Assembly (NCBI RefSeq): GCF_002374835.1
Contig: NZ_NWVD01000002.1
Location: forward strand, 62,001 to 126,000
DNA: 64,000 nt
Reading direction: 5' to 3'
DNA from: Sphingomonas ginsenosidimutans
GTDB lineage: Bacteria; Pseudomonadota; Alphaproteobacteria; Sphingomonadales; Sphingomonadaceae
Below the pieces are notes generated by a model. It made no database searches, was not told the origin of the DNA, and saw only the letters and a list, made by a program, of their open reading frames with translations. Of this stretch, positions 42,011 to 51,594 are shown in pieces (the first letter of the stretch is position 1; each line of letters opens with the position of its first letter). The position numbers and the translations under genes are program-made.

Positions 42011-44022
42011 GCGTCCAGCATTATCTCGCCTCCAGCGACACTGCGCCGCGCGTCGGGCTGGCCTCGCGCTATGCCGACGTCGCGCTGATCGGCTTCGTCG
42101 TCATCATTATCGGCTCGCTGTTCCTGCCGCTGCCGACGCTGGTCGTCGACCTACTGGTGGGCATCAACATCACCTTCGGCGTGATGCTGCTGCTGACCAC
42201 CTTGTACGTGCGCGGGCCGCTCGACTTCTCGTCCTTCCCCTCGATCCTGCTGGTGTCGACGCTGTTCCGCCTGTCGCTGTCGGTTGCGACGACGCGCATG
42301 ATCCTGCTGGACGGGCATGGCGGGCATATCATCCAGACGTTCGGCACGATGGTGGCGGGCGGCAACATCGTCGTCGGGCTGGTGGTGTTCCTGATCATCA
42401 CCGTCGTCCAGTTCATCGTCATCGCCAAGGGCGCGGAGCGCGTGGCGGAGGTCGCGGCGCGCTTCAGCCTCGATTCGATGCCGGGCAAGCAGCTGTCGAT
42501 CGACAGCGACCTGCGCTCCGGCCTGATCGACAAGGACGAGGCGCGCCGCCGCCGCCGCGTGCTGGAAATGGAATCGAAGCTGCATGGCAGCCTCGACGGC
42601 GCGATGAAGTTCGTGAAGGGCGACGCGATCGCCTCGATCGTGATCGTCGTCGTCAATCTGATCGGCGGGCTCGCGATCGGCGTGATGCAGCAGGGCATGG
42701 ACCTGGGCGCCGCCACCCACAAATATTCGATCCTGACGATCGGCGAAGGTCTGGTCGCGCAGATCCCCGCATTGCTCGGCGCGATGGCGGCGGGCCTGAT
42801 GGTCACGCGCACCACCGATGAGGAGGATACCAGCAACCTCGGCCAGACTATCCAGCGCCAGCTGTCGGGGCATCCGCGCGCGCTGCTGGGCGTCGGCGCG
42901 ATCGCGGTACTGATGGCGGCGGTGCCCGGCTTCCCGGTGGCGGTGTTCCTGGGGCTGGGCGCGGGCGCGATCGGCACCGGCGCGTTCCTGCATCCGCGGC
43001 TGCGCCCGATGATCCTGAAACACGCCGGCCCGCTCGCCCGCATCGCGTCGCGCGGGCGGGAGACGCCGCCGCCCGCCACGCTGGTCGCCGAACCCGCCCT
43101 GCCCAAGCCGGTCGTCCCGCTGCTGCTGGAACTGTCCGGCCCGCGCCCCTCGCGTGAGGAAGGGGACGCGCTGGCCGCCGACATGGCGGCGATGCTGGAG
43201 CGGTTGCAATATCGCTCGGGCGTGCCGCTGCCGCGGCTGGCGATCCATTTCATGGCGCCCGACGCGCGCGCCGCGTGGCAGTTGCTCGCCTACGAACTGC
43301 CGGTCGGACATGGCCTGCGCGAGGGTGCGGGCGCCGATACCGCCGCGCTGATCGCCGCGGTGGAGGGCGTGCTGCGCCGCCACCTGTCGCGCTTCCTGGG
43401 TGTCCAGGAAGCCGTCACGCTGCTCAACCGGATCGGCGACGATTATCCCGAAGTGGTCAAGGAAGCGGTCCGCGCGCTGCCCGCCGCGCGCATCGCCGAG
43501 GTCCTGCGCCGGCTGGTCGAGGAAGAGGTGCCACTGCGCAACATGCGCGACGTGCTCGAAGGGTTGACCGACGCGGCGCAGGGCGAACGCGACGTGCCGC
43601 GGCTGGCGGACATGACGCGCATCGCGCTCAAGCGGTACCTGATCGACGCCGCCGCGCCCGACGGGGAAGTGCGTGCATTGGTGGTGACGCCGGAACTGGA
43701 GACGATGGTGCGCGAGGCGACGCGCCTGGTCGACGGCGCCGAGCGGCTCGCCGTGCCGCCCGATGTCGCGCGCGATCTGGTCGCCACGATCGCCGCCACC
43801 GCGCAGGAAACGCGCGCCAATGCGCTGGTCACCTCGTTCGAGGCGCGCCGCGCCGTGCGCAAGCTGATCGAGCCGGACCTCTTCGACCTGCCGGTCCTGG
43901 CCTTCAACGAACTGTCGTCGCTGACGCGGCTGGAAATGGTCGGGCAGATCGGAATGCCCGCCGCCGGCCTGGCGCACCGCGACGCTGCGACACCAACTGA
44001 ACCGGCCATGGCGGCCGAGTGA
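42007..44022 (+). CDS. sctV: Type III secretion export gate protein SctV
   Basis: The largest gate protein, 671 aa, of the FlhA/SctV family. About eight membrane helices occupy the first half, including LIGFVVIIIGSLFLPLPTLV and RGPLDFSSFPSILLVSTLFRL (cited in part). The cytoplasmic loop reads FSLDSMPGKQLSIDSDL, the family signature. The C-terminal half forms the nonameric ring that receives substrates and chaperones. ATG overlaps the upstream stop. Confidence 0.95.
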   Translation: MSVQHYLASSDTAPRVGLASRYADVALIGFVVIIIGSLFLPLPTLVVDLLVGINITFGVMLLLTTLYVRGPLDFSSFPSILLVSTLFRLSLSVATTRMILLDGHGGHIIQTFGTMVAGGNIVVGLVVFLIITVVQFIVIAKGAERVAEVAARFSLDSMPGKQLSIDSDLRSGLIDKDEARRRRRVLEMESKLHGSLDGAMKFVKGDAIASIVIVVVNLIGGLAIGVMQQGMDLGAATHKYSILTIGEGLVAQIPALLGAMAAGLMVTRTTDEEDTSNLGQTIQRQLSGHPRALLGVGAIAVLMAAVPGFPVAVFLGLGAGAIGTGAFLHPRLRPMILKHAGPLARIASRGRETPPPATLVAEPALPKPVVPLLLELSGPRPSREEGDALAADMAAMLERLQYRSGVPLPRLAIHFMAPDARAAWQLLAYELPVGHGLREGAGADTAALIAAVEGVLRRHLSRFLGVQEAVTLLNRIGDDYPEVVKEAVRALPAARIAEVLRRLVEEEVPLRNMRDVLEGLTDAAQGERDVPRLADMTRIALKRYLIDAAAPDGEVRALVVTPELETMVREATRLVDGAERLAVPPDVARDLVATIAATAQETRANALVTSFEARRAVRKLIEPDLFDLPVLAFNELSSLTRLEMVGQIGMPAAGLAHRDAATPTEPAMAAE

Positions 44023-44039
44023 TTCCGGGGAACAACTGC

Positions 44040-46013
44040 ATGACGCCACACCGCCTGTCGATGCTGACGCTGGGCAAGCGCACGGTCCATCATCGCGCCG
44101 GCATCGCGCTGGTTGCGTCGCTGGCGTCGGTGACGCCGGCCACCGCGCAGGCGCCGGCCGCGACACCTGCGCCGGCCTCCGCGACCACCGCCGCGCCGGG
44201 CGAGCTGACGCTGTCGCCGCGCGACCAGCCGATCGGCGCGTTCCTGCGCGATCTGTTCGGTCGCGTCGGGCGACCGGTGGTGCCCAGCCCCAGCCTGACC
44301 GGCACCGTCAACGGCGTGTTCCGCGGATCGGTGAACAAGATCTTCGCCGACGTGGCGCGCGCCTTCAACCTTGTCAGCTATGACGATGGCGCGGCACTGT
44401 ACGTCTACGGCGCGAACGAGGTCAGCGTCCAGACGCTCAACGTGGGGCAGGCAACGGCCGCGCGCGTCGTGCGACAGGTCGCGGCGCAGCGGCTGGCCGA
44501 CCGGCGCAACTATGCGCGCGCCTCCGCGGACGGCACGCTGGTCGTCAGCGGCACGCCGCGCTTCGTGCAGCAGGTGCAGCAGATGGCGCAGGGCGGCACC
44601 GCCACCGCGGGCCGCGGTAACCTGCCGCTCGGCAGTCCGCTGGGCGGCGCATCGTTCGGCGCGCCGCCGCCGGTCCAGCCGCTCGAATTCCGCGTCTTCT
44701 ACCTGAAATATGCGCGGGCCGAGGATACCGTCAGCACCGCTGGCGGGCGCGAGCTGCGGCTGCCCGGACTGGCGACGATCCTCCAGAATCTGGTGCTCAA
44801 CCAGCGTCCCGGCGGCAGCGCGCTGTCGGGCTTTGCGCCGACGCTGGGCGCGCGGCTGGTGCGGCAAAGCCAGCCGCGGCTCAAGGGGCTGGGGCTGGGC
44901 GGGGTGATGCCCAATGCGGCGCAGACGCCCGCCAACGGCCTGCCCGTCCCCGGCCTCTACCCCACCGATAGTGGCGACGTGCTGGGCTATGGCGGGTTCG
45001 GCAGCACCGGCGGCGGGCTGGGCGGCGACATCGTCGCGCCGCTGACGCAGGACATCGTCCGGATCGAGCCGAACCCGTATCTGAACGCGGTGATCGTGCG
45101 CGACGTGCCCGAACGCATGGCGGCGTATGATTCGCTGATCCGCGCGCTCGACGTCGAACCGCAGGTGGTGGAGGTCGAGGCGACGATCATCGACATCAAC
45201 ACCGACAAGCTGCGCCGGCTGGGCGTCAACTGGCGGCTGGGCAGCGGCGGGTTCGGCTTCCTGTTCGGCGACGGCACGTCGAACGATACGCTGCTGACCC
45301 GCAACCCCGCGCTGTCGCGCCGCGACAACACGACGGCGATCACGCCGCAGGGTCAAGGCGGCACGATCTCCACGATCATCGGCAGCCAGCGCGAGTTCCT
45401 GGGCCGTATCCAGGCGCTCGAGACCAAGGGCGTCGCGCGCGTCGTCAGCCGGCCGCAGGTGCTGACGCTGTCGAACGTCGAGGCGATCTTCGACCGCACC
45501 CGCACCTTCTACGTCCGCGTCGCCGGGCGGGAGGAGGTCGACCTGTTCAACGTCACCGCCGGCACCGTGCTGCGCGTCAACCCGCACGTCTTCCGCGATC
45601 AGGACCAGACGCGCATCCGCATGCTGGTCAATATCGAGGACGGGTCGATCAGCCGCGATTCGCTGGTCGAGAACATCCCGATCGTCGAACGCGCCAGCGT
45701 GTCGACGCAGGCAATGGTGCTCGACGGCGAAAGCCTGCTGCTGGGCGGGATGACCGTCGATGCCGATGCCGACAGTTCGTACAAGATCCCGCTGCTCGGC
45801 GACATTCCGCTGCTCGGCAACCTGTTCAAGGTGCAGCAGCGCAGCCGCTCGCGCACCGAACGGCTGTTCCTGCTGACCCCGCGGCTGGTCTCGCTCGGCT
45901 CGCGCGTCGGGCCGACCACGGTGGCGACGACGACGCGCGTCACGCCGGCGCCGGTCAACCCGCCCGCCAACCCGAAGCCCGGCTTCAGCACCGACGGGAG
46001 TATCATGCGGTGA
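44040..46013 (+). CDS. sctC: Type III secretion outer-membrane secretin SctC
   Basis: Outer-membrane ring protein, about 657 aa. A signal peptide ending TPATAQA is followed by N0/N1-type domains (QPIGAFLRDLFGRVGRPVV) and the secretin core at the C-terminus, with VDGESLLLGGM-like VLDGESLLLGGMTVD and KIPLLGDIPLLGNLFK. Together with SctJ and SctD it forms the basal body. The ATG at 44040 lies eight bases after GGGGA; a GTG at 44019 in a GTGA overlap is an alternative. Presence of a secretin shows that this is an injectisome rather than a flagellar export system. Confidence 0.92.
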   Translation: MTPHRLSMLTLGKRTVHHRAGIALVASLASVTPATAQAPAATPAPASATTAAPGELTLSPRDQPIGAFLRDLFGRVGRPVVPSPSLTGTVNGVFRGSVNKIFADVARAFNLVSYDDGAALYVYGANEVSVQTLNVGQATAARVVRQVAAQRLADRRNYARASADGTLVVSGTPRFVQQVQQMAQGGTATAGRGNLPLGSPLGGASFGAPPPVQPLEFRVFYLKYARAEDTVSTAGGRELRLPGLATILQNLVLNQRPGGSALSGFAPTLGARLVRQSQPRLKGLGLGGVMPNAAQTPANGLPVPGLYPTDSGDVLGYGGFGSTGGGLGGDIVAPLTQDIVRIEPNPYLNAVIVRDVPERMAAYDSLIRALDVEPQVVEVEATIIDINTDKLRRLGVNWRLGSGGFGFLFGDGTSNDTLLTRNPALSRRDNTTAITPQGQGGTISTIIGSQREFLGRIQALETKGVARVVSRPQVLTLSNVEAIFDRTRTFYVRVAGREEVDLFNVTAGTVLRVNPHVFRDQDQTRIRMLVNIEDGSISRDSLVENIPIVERASVSTQAMVLDGESLLLGGMTVDADADSSYKIPLLGDIPLLGNLFKVQQRSRSRTERLFLLTPRLVSLGSRVGPTTVATTTRVTPAPVNPPANPKPGFSTDGSIMR

Positions 46014-47131
46014 CCGTCGCCGAACCCGTGCTGCGCATCCTGAACGGCCGGCTGGCCGGGACGGAAAAGCAGTTGCCCGACAGCGGGGCGGTGTCGATCG
46101 GGCACCAGTTCTGGCACGACGTCGTCGTGCGCGATCCCGCGACGAAGGGGATGGCCGTCGACCTGGCGCTCGCCCCCGACGGCGCGGCGCAGGCGACCGT
46201 GCTGGAGGGGGAAGCCGAACTGCTCGGTTCCACCATCCCGGTCGGCGGCACCGCGATCGTCCCGCCATACGTCCCGCTGTCGATCGGCGGGATTGCGATG
46301 GCCTGGGGCGAACGCGGGTCGGATCGCTGGGCGGACGCGACCGGGCTGGTCGCCACCGTCCCCGCCCCGCCGCCTGCCCCGCCCAGCGCCAGCGACCACG
46401 CCTGGGCGTTCGCGGGCCGCGCGGGCGAGGGCGCGGCACAGGTGTTCACGCGCACCCGGCTGGCGATCGTCGCGGGCGCGGTCGGCATGATCGCGCTCGC
46501 CAGCGCGGCGGTGCCGATGGTCGATGCGCTCCACCTGCGCGGCACGCCGCCGGAACGGGTCGAGCGGGCGATGGCCAAGGCCGGGCTGCCGGGCCTGTCC
46601 GCGCATGAGGATGCGACGACCGGCGCGGTCACCGTCACCGGGGTGGTCGCCAACGATGCGCAGCGCACGCGCGCGGTCGATGCGCTGCGCGATACCGGCA
46701 TCGCCGGCAGCGTGGCGGTGCTGACCAGCGCCGATCTGGCGCGCTCGGCGGTCGATGTCGCGCGGATGAACGGCATCCAGGCGGTGGCCCGCCCGATCGG
46801 GCGGACCGCGATCGAGCTGCGCGTGACCCCGATGGCGCCTGAGGACGAACAGAAACTGGCGCAGGCGGTGCGCGGCGACGTGCGCGCGTTGACGCGTCTG
46901 TCGCTGCGCGACGATCTGCCGCCGACCGAGGACGTCCCGCTCAAGACGGTGCAGGATGCGACGAAGAAGGTGTCCACCGTCGTCGGCGGCGACCCCGCGT
47001 TCATCCAGACCGTCGACGGGGCGCGCTATTTTCCGGGCGCGGTGATGCCCAGCGGGCACCGGCTGGTCGCGATTCAGGGTAACATGGTCGTGTTCGAGAA
47101 GAGCGGGCGACAGACCCGCGTGGCGTTCTGA
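46010..47131 (+). CDS. sctD: Type III secretion inner-membrane ring protein SctD
   Basis: A 373-aa bitopic protein. The N-terminal cytoplasmic part (residues 1-120) is FHA-like (RILNGRLAGTEKQLPDSG); one membrane helix lies at AIVAGAVGMIALASAAVP; the periplasmic part has repeated ring-building modules (GVVANDAQRTRAVDALRDTG). It forms the outer ring of the inner-membrane complex around SctJ. Its GTG start overlaps the sctC stop. Confidence 0.88.
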   Translation: MTVAEPVLRILNGRLAGTEKQLPDSGAVSIGHQFWHDVVVRDPATKGMAVDLALAPDGAAQATVLEGEAELLGSTIPVGGTAIVPPYVPLSIGGIAMAWGERGSDRWADATGLVATVPAPPPAPPSASDHAWAFAGRAGEGAAQVFTRTRLAIVAGAVGMIALASAAVPMVDALHLRGTPPERVERAMAKAGLPGLSAHEDATTGAVTVTGVVANDAQRTRAVDALRDTGIAGSVAVLTSADLARSAVDVARMNGIQAVARPIGRTAIELRVTPMAPEDEQKLAQAVRGDVRALTRLSLRDDLPPTEDVPLKTVQDATKKVSTVVGGDPAFIQTVDGARYFPGAVMPSGHRLVAIQGNMVVFEKSGRQTRVAF

Positions 47132-47174
47132 ACCCGGGGATTTGGGCAACAGGGGCAAGCGAAGGAGAAGGCAA

Positions 47175-47486
47175 GTGACGGACAACAGCATCACCGGCGG
47201 CCTCGGCATGATCGCCGCCACCCCCCTGACGGGGAACCGCATGGCCAAGGGCAATGCGCCGGGCACCTGGTTCGAGGCGCTCGCCGATGCCTGGGGCCAG
47301 ACGCTCGACGGGCAGGCCGCGCGGATCGAACAGATGTCCGACAGCGTCGGCCAGGGCGGCGACAATCCGTCGCAGATCACGAAGCTGACCGCCGAATCGA
47401 TGCGGATGAGCTTCATGGCGAACAGCTCGTCCAGCTCGATCGACAGCGTCGGCAAGGCGCTCGAGACGATGGCGCGCAAGGGCTAA
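47175..47486 (+). CDS. sctF: Probable needle filament protein SctF
   Basis: A 103-aa, Cys-free protein in the needle-gene position between sctD and sctI. Its C-terminal half, GDNPSQITKLTAESMRMSF then SIDSVGKALETMARKG, fits the needle pattern of a NP turn between two helices with a short hydrophobic C-terminus. It is longer than the usual 80-85 residues, with about 25 extra N-terminal residues. GTG start at 47175 follows AAGGAG by seven bases. Assignment is by position and helix pattern, not close similarity. Confidence 0.62.
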   Translation: MTDNSITGGLGMIAATPLTGNRMAKGNAPGTWFEALADAWGQTLDGQAARIEQMSDSVGQGGDNPSQITKLTAESMRMSFMANSSSSSIDSVGKALETMARKG

Positions 47487-47498
47487 GGAGGGCCGCAC

Positions 47499-47909
47499 AT
47501 GTCGATCGAAGCCATTGCGGCATCCGCCGCGGGCGCCGGCGGCGCCGGGATCGCGATGCCGCCGGGCGACACGGTCCAGGCCGGGCCGAACGCCTCCATC
47601 GCCGACATCACCAGCTTCCAGTCGTCGATGACGGCGGCGGCGTCCGGCGCCTCCCCCGTGGGCGGCCCTGACCAGCTGTCGCCCGCGATCAAGGCGATGT
47701 TCAACCAGCTGGAAAAGGTGAACGGCGAGGCGCGCAACGTCGCCGATTATGCGCAGGCCGCCTCGGCGAAGGGCGCTGACATGACCCCGGGCGAGGTCGT
47801 CAACCTGACGATGAAATGCCACGAGTTCATGTTCCACTGCCAGCTGACGTCGAACATCGCCAACCGCACCTCCGACGGGGTGCAGCAGCTGTTCCGGCAG
47901 CAATCGTGA
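47499..47909 (+). CDS. sctI: Type III secretion inner rod protein SctI
   Basis: A 136-aa protein directly upstream of sctJ, the usual rod-gene place. The C-terminal part, MTPGEVVNLTMKCHEFMF followed by ANRTSDGVQQLFRQQS, matches the YscI/HrpB rod pattern of an amphipathic helix ending in a K/R-x-x-Q-x(3)-L-x(3)-Q style motif. The N-terminal 60 residues are Ala/Gly-rich and probably disordered. AAGGAGG precedes the ATG. Confidence 0.75.
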   Translation: MSIEAIAASAAGAGGAGIAMPPGDTVQAGPNASIADITSFQSSMTAAASGASPVGGPDQLSPAIKAMFNQLEKVNGEARNVADYAQAASAKGADMTPGEVVNLTMKCHEFMFHCQLTSNIANRTSDGVQQLFRQQS

Positions 47910-47935
47910 CGGTCCGGCGGGAGGAGGAGCGGCGC

Positions 47936-48706
47936 ATGGACGCCATCGTGCGACAGCTGCGGATCGTACTGGCCGCGCTGGGGCTTCTCCTCCTGGCCGC
48001 ATGCGGCCGCGCCGAACTGTACGGCAAGCTGACCGAGGCGCAGGCCAACGAGATGATCGCGGTGCTCCAGCGATCGGGGATCGAGGCCGACAAGACCAGC
48101 GCGGGCGAGAACGGCTGGACGCTCACCACCGCCAAAAGCGACTTCGGCCGCGCGGTGGAGATCCTCCAGTCGCAAGGCTATCCGCGCCAGGATTTCGCGA
48201 CGCTCGGCACCGTGTTCAAGAAGGAAGGCTTCGTCTCCTCCCCCACCGAGGAGCGCGCGCGGCTGAACTGGGGGCTCAGCCAGGAACTGTCGCGCACCCT
48301 GACCGAGATCGACGGCGTGGTGCAGGCGCGCGTCCATCTGGCGCTGCCCGAGGACGCGCCGCTCGCCGAGCAGAAGGCGCCCGCCAGCGCATCGGTGTTC
48401 ATCAAATACCGCCCCGGCACCGACATCAACGGCCAGATCGGCAAGATCAAGGCGCTGGTCGTCAATTCGATCGAGGGGCTGAAATACGAAAACGTCAGCG
48501 TCGAAACCTTTGCCGCCGCGCCGGCGCCGGTCGCGGTCGGCACGCCCGCCGCGTCGGCGGGCGGCGGCGACGCGCTGGTATGGGCGCTGGCGATCGGTGC
48601 GCTGGCGGTGGTCGGCGCGCTCGCCTATCCGGGCGTGCGCCGCTGGCGGCTGCGGCGGCAGGCGGCGGCGCGACGCGCGATCGTGCCGCAGGACGTCCAG
48701 CCGTGA
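47936..48706 (+). CDS. sctJ: Type III secretion inner-membrane ring lipoprotein SctJ
   Basis: A 256-aa lipoprotein. The lipobox LLLLAACG gives acylated Cys23. The two ring domains are clear (LTEAQANEMIAVLQRSGIEA and VHLALPEDAPLAEQKAPASA, cited in part), and a C-terminal membrane helix (WALAIGALAVVGALAY) is followed by a short Arg-rich tail. ATG at 47936 follows GAGGAGGAG. Its 3' end overlaps the next GTG. Confidence 0.95.
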   Translation: MDAIVRQLRIVLAALGLLLLAACGRAELYGKLTEAQANEMIAVLQRSGIEADKTSAGENGWTLTTAKSDFGRAVEILQSQGYPRQDFATLGTVFKKEGFVSSPTEERARLNWGLSQELSRTLTEIDGVVQARVHLALPEDAPLAEQKAPASASVFIKYRPGTDINGQIGKIKALVVNSIEGLKYENVSVETFAAAPAPVAVGTPAASAGGGDALVWALAIGALAVVGALAYPGVRRWRLRRQAAARRAIVPQDVQP

Positions 48707-49212
48707 GCGCGGCGGCGGAACGCGCGGCGCTGGCGCGGATCGGCGCCAGCCTCGCCGAACTGGCGGGCGAACGCGGCGAGCGGCGCGCGCGCGCGCTGAT
48801 CGAGCGTGGCCCCGCGCCGGTCGCCGCCAGCTTCGCCGATCTGGCGCGCGCGCCCGACTGGCTGCAACGCCCGCGCCCCGCGCTGATGCGGCTGGCGGTA
48901 CGCGCGGCACTGGTCGCGATGGCGCCCGCGATCGCGGCGTCGATCGACGGCGACTGGCTGCGCGAGTTGGCGCGCCGCGCGGGCGACAGCGCGCTCGACG
49001 CCGCGATCGCGCTGGCGCCAGACGTGCCGGGCGGCGGGGTGGCTGCGGTCGCCGGCGATGCGATCGACGCGCTCGGCTTCGACCTAATGCGCGCCGCGGT
49101 ACCGGGCGTGCTGCACCGCTATCTCGAATGGGCACCGAGCGCGGTGCGCCGCTGCGACGCCGCGCTGGCGCGCTTCGCGGTCGCCGCCGCCGCGCGGGAG
49201 GGGACGGCATGA
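48703..49212 (+). CDS. sctK: Probable sorting-platform adaptor SctK
   Basis: A 169-aa, Ala/Arg-rich soluble protein in the SctK place between sctJ and sctL. The C-terminal AAVPGVLHRYLEWAPSAVRR segment is compatible with SctK, which links the basal body to the SctQ pods, but sequence similarity is low, as is normal for this family. GTG start overlaps the sctJ stop. Identified mainly by gene order. Confidence 0.55.
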   Translation: MSAAAERAALARIGASLAELAGERGERRARALIERGPAPVAASFADLARAPDWLQRPRPALMRLAVRAALVAMAPAIAASIDGDWLRELARRAGDSALDAAIALAPDVPGGGVAAVAGDAIDALGFDLMRAAVPGVLHRYLEWAPSAVRRCDAALARFAVAAAAREGTA

Positions 49213-49805
49213 GCTACGTGCTGATCCACGCCGATACCGCCGCGACGCTGGTACGTGACGATCCGATCGTCCCCGCCACCGACCTGCCCGCCTTCTCCGA
49301 GGCGCGCACCCTGCTGGAGGCCGCCGCCGCGATCCGCGACGCCGCCGCTTCCGACGCACGCACCGCCGCCGATGCCGCCCGCGAGGAAGCGCGCGCCGCG
49401 GGCCATGCCGAGGGGCTGGCGACCGGCGCGGCGCAGGTGCGCGACGAACTGCTCCGGCTTGCCGCCGCAGATGCCGCGCGGCTGACCGCGCAGCGCGACG
49501 ATCTGGCGCGGCTCGCGCTGGAGGTGGTGCGCCGCATCGCGGCCGATCTCGGCCCTGCCGAGATGGTCGCCGCGCTGGCCGATCGCGCCGCCGCATCGGT
49601 GTCTCCCGATCCGTCACCGGTAGTGCGCGTCCATCCCGATGCGGTCACGGCGACCGCCGCGCGGCTGGGATCGCGTGCGCGTATCGAGGGCGATTCGCGC
49701 CTGTCCCGCGACGATTGCGTGCTCGCCACCCCGCTGGGGGAGGTCCATGCCGGGCTGGAAACGCAGCTCGCCGCGCTGGCACGCGCCTGGGGAATCGCGG
49801 GATGA
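49209..49805 (+). CDS. sctL: Type III secretion stator protein SctL
   Basis: FliH/SctL-type regulator of the ATPase, 198 aa. An N-terminal region is followed by a long Ala-rich amphipathic helix (residues about 35-105, [20 protein letters not shown] in part) and the C-terminal domain with [21 protein letters not shown] and the late [13 protein letters not shown]. It links SctN to the sorting platform. Overlaps both neighbours by four bases. Confidence 0.85.
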   Translation: MSYVLIHADTAATLVRDDPIVPATDLPAFSEARTLLEAAAAIRDAAASDARTAADAAREEARAAGHAEGLATGAAQVRDELLRLAAADAARLTAQRDDLARLALEVVRRIAADLGPAEMVAALADRAAASVSPDPSPVVRVHPDAVTATAARLGSRARIEGDSRLSRDDCVLATPLGEVHAGLETQLAALARAWGIAG

Positions 49806-51139
49806 TCGCCCCGCGCGAGATGTTGCTGGACGGCGGCGTCGATGACCTGCTCGCGCGGCTGCACCGTTCCACCACGGTCGAACGGCGGGGGCGGCTGGTC
49901 GAGCTGCTGGGCACGACGATGAAGGTCACCGGCATCGCCGCGCGCATCGGGGAAACGTGCGAGGTGGTCGTCCCCGCCACCGGCGATGCGGTGATGGCGG
50001 AGGTGGTCGGCATCGCCGGCCAGGCGACGATCCTGACCCCGCTGGGCGATGTGCGCGGCCTGTCCGCCGATGCCGAGGTGGTGGTGCGCCCCGGCGAGGA
50101 TCGCGTCCCCTATGGCCCCGCATTGCTCGGCCGCGTGCTCGACGGGCGCGGCCGCCCGATCGACGGCAAGGGCGATCTGCCCGCGGGGCTGCCGACCGTT
50201 CCGCTCCACGCCCCCGCCCCCTCCCCGATGGAGCGCACGCTGATCGACCGCCCGCTGGAAACCGGCGTGCGCGCGATCGACACGCTTCTGACGCTGGGCG
50301 AAGGGCAGCGGATGGGCGTGTTCGCCGCCGCCGGCGGGGGAAAATCGACGCTGCTCGGCATGCTCGCGCGCTTCGCCAAGGCGGAGGTGATCGTCATCTC
50401 GCTGATCGGCGAACGCGGGCGCGAAGTGCGCGAGTTCATCACCGACGCGCTCGGCGAGGATGGGCTGGCGCGCTCGGTGATCGTTTGCGCCACCTCCGAT
50501 CGCGCGGCGATGGAGCGGGTGCGCGCCGCGCATCACGCCACCGCCATCGCGGAGGGATTCCGCAGCCAGGGCAGGAGCGTGCTACTGCTGATGGATTCGG
50601 TCACCCGCTTCGCGCGCGCGCTGCGTGAGATCGGGCTGGCGGCGGGCGAACCGGCGGTACGGCGCGGCTTTCCCCCGTCGGTCTTCGCCGAACTGCCGCG
50701 GCTGTTCGAGCGCGCGGGCACCGATGCCAACGGCGCGATCACCGGCGTCTACACCGTCCTGTTGGAGGATGAGGACGGCGGCGACCCGGTAGGTGAGGAA
50801 GTGCGCTCGATCCTCGACGGGCATATCCTCCTGTCGCGCAAACTGGGCGCGGCGGGCCATTATCCCGCGATCGACGTGCTCGGCAGCCTGTCGCGACTGT
50901 TCACCCGGCTCGCCACCCCCGATCATCGCGCCGCCGCCACCGCGGTGCGCGCGCTGATGGCCAAACATGCCGAGATCGAATTCCTGGTGCAGGTCGGCGA
51001 ATATCGCCCCGGCGCCGACGCGCTCGCCGATCGCGCGATCGCCGCGCGGCCGGAGATCGATGCGCTGCTGCGCCAGCCGGAGACGGAGCGCGCCGCGATG
51101 GCCAATGCGCTGCTGATGCTGCGGAGCATCGGTGGATGA
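49802..51139 (+). CDS. sctN: Type III secretion ATPase SctN
   Basis: Hexameric ATPase of 445 aa that unfolds substrates and detaches chaperones. Walker [10 protein letters not shown] has Lys181; [10 protein letters not shown] follows and Walker B is [11 protein letters not shown]. The N-terminal beta-barrel ([20 protein letters not shown] in part) and C-terminal helical domain fit SctN/FliI. ATG overlaps the sctL stop. Confidence 0.96.
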   Translation: MIAPREMLLDGGVDDLLARLHRSTTVERRGRLVELLGTTMKVTGIAARIGETCEVVVPATGDAVMAEVVGIAGQATILTPLGDVRGLSADAEVVVRPGEDRVPYGPALLGRVLDGRGRPIDGKGDLPAGLPTVPLHAPAPSPMERTLIDRPLETGVRAIDTLLTLGEGQRMGVFAAAGGGKSTLLGMLARFAKAEVIVISLIGERGREVREFITDALGEDGLARSVIVCATSDRAAMERVRAAHHATAIAEGFRSQGRSVLLLMDSVTRFARALREIGLAAGEPAVRRGFPPSVFAELPRLFERAGTDANGAITGVYTVLLEDEDGGDPVGEEVRSILDGHILLSRKLGAAGHYPAIDVLGSLSRLFTRLATPDHRAAATAVRALMAKHAEIEFLVQVGEYRPGADALADRAIAARPEIDALLRQPETERAAMANALLMLRSIGG

Positions 51140-51594
51140 GCGCGCGCGATACGATCCGCCAGGCCGGACAGCTCGTTCGCCTGCGCGATGTGCGCGTCCG
51201 CGCGGCGGCGGCGCGACTGGCGGCAGCGCGTGCCGCGACGCAGGAGGCGGAACGTGCGCGCCGCGACGCGGATGCCGCCGCCGATGCCGCCGGCGCCGCG
51301 CATGACGCCGCACGCGCCGATCTGGCGACCGATCCGGCGGAGGCCGAACGGCTGCTCGCGCTGCTCGACCGCGCACGCTTCGACCGCTCGATCGCCGGCG
51401 AAACCGTGGCGCAGGCGCGCACCGCCGAGGAACGATGCCTCGCCGACGAGGCCGAGCGCCGCCGCGCGATGATCGTCGCGCAGGCGCGCCACGATGCGGC
51501 CGCCGGGCGGGTCGGTGCGATGCGCCGCCACGCGCTGCGGCTGGAGGAGGAGCGCCAGGCGCTCGACAGCGAAGACATCAGGAGGTTCCGATGA
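51136..51594 (+). CDS. sctO: Type III secretion central stalk protein SctO
   Basis: A 152-aa protein that is almost entirely a long two-helix coiled coil rich in Ala, Arg and Glu, in the FliJ/SctO place directly after the ATPase gene. It would sit in the ATPase ring and reach SctV. No signature motif is expected in this family; assignment is from position and coiled-coil composition. Overlaps sctN by four bases. Confidence 0.8.
   Translation: MSARDTIRQAGQLVRLRDVRVRAAAARLAAARAATQEAERARRDADAAADAAGAAHDAARADLATDPAEAERLLALLDRARFDRSIAGETVAQARTAEERCLADEAERRRAMIVAQARHDAAAGRVGAMRRHALRLEEERQALDSEDIRRFR

Noticed and set aside
43443..46439. A 998-codon minus-strand frame across sctV, sctC and sctD.
   Set aside because: The plus strand holds three well-supported secretion genes; the reverse product is low-complexity Arg/His-rich.
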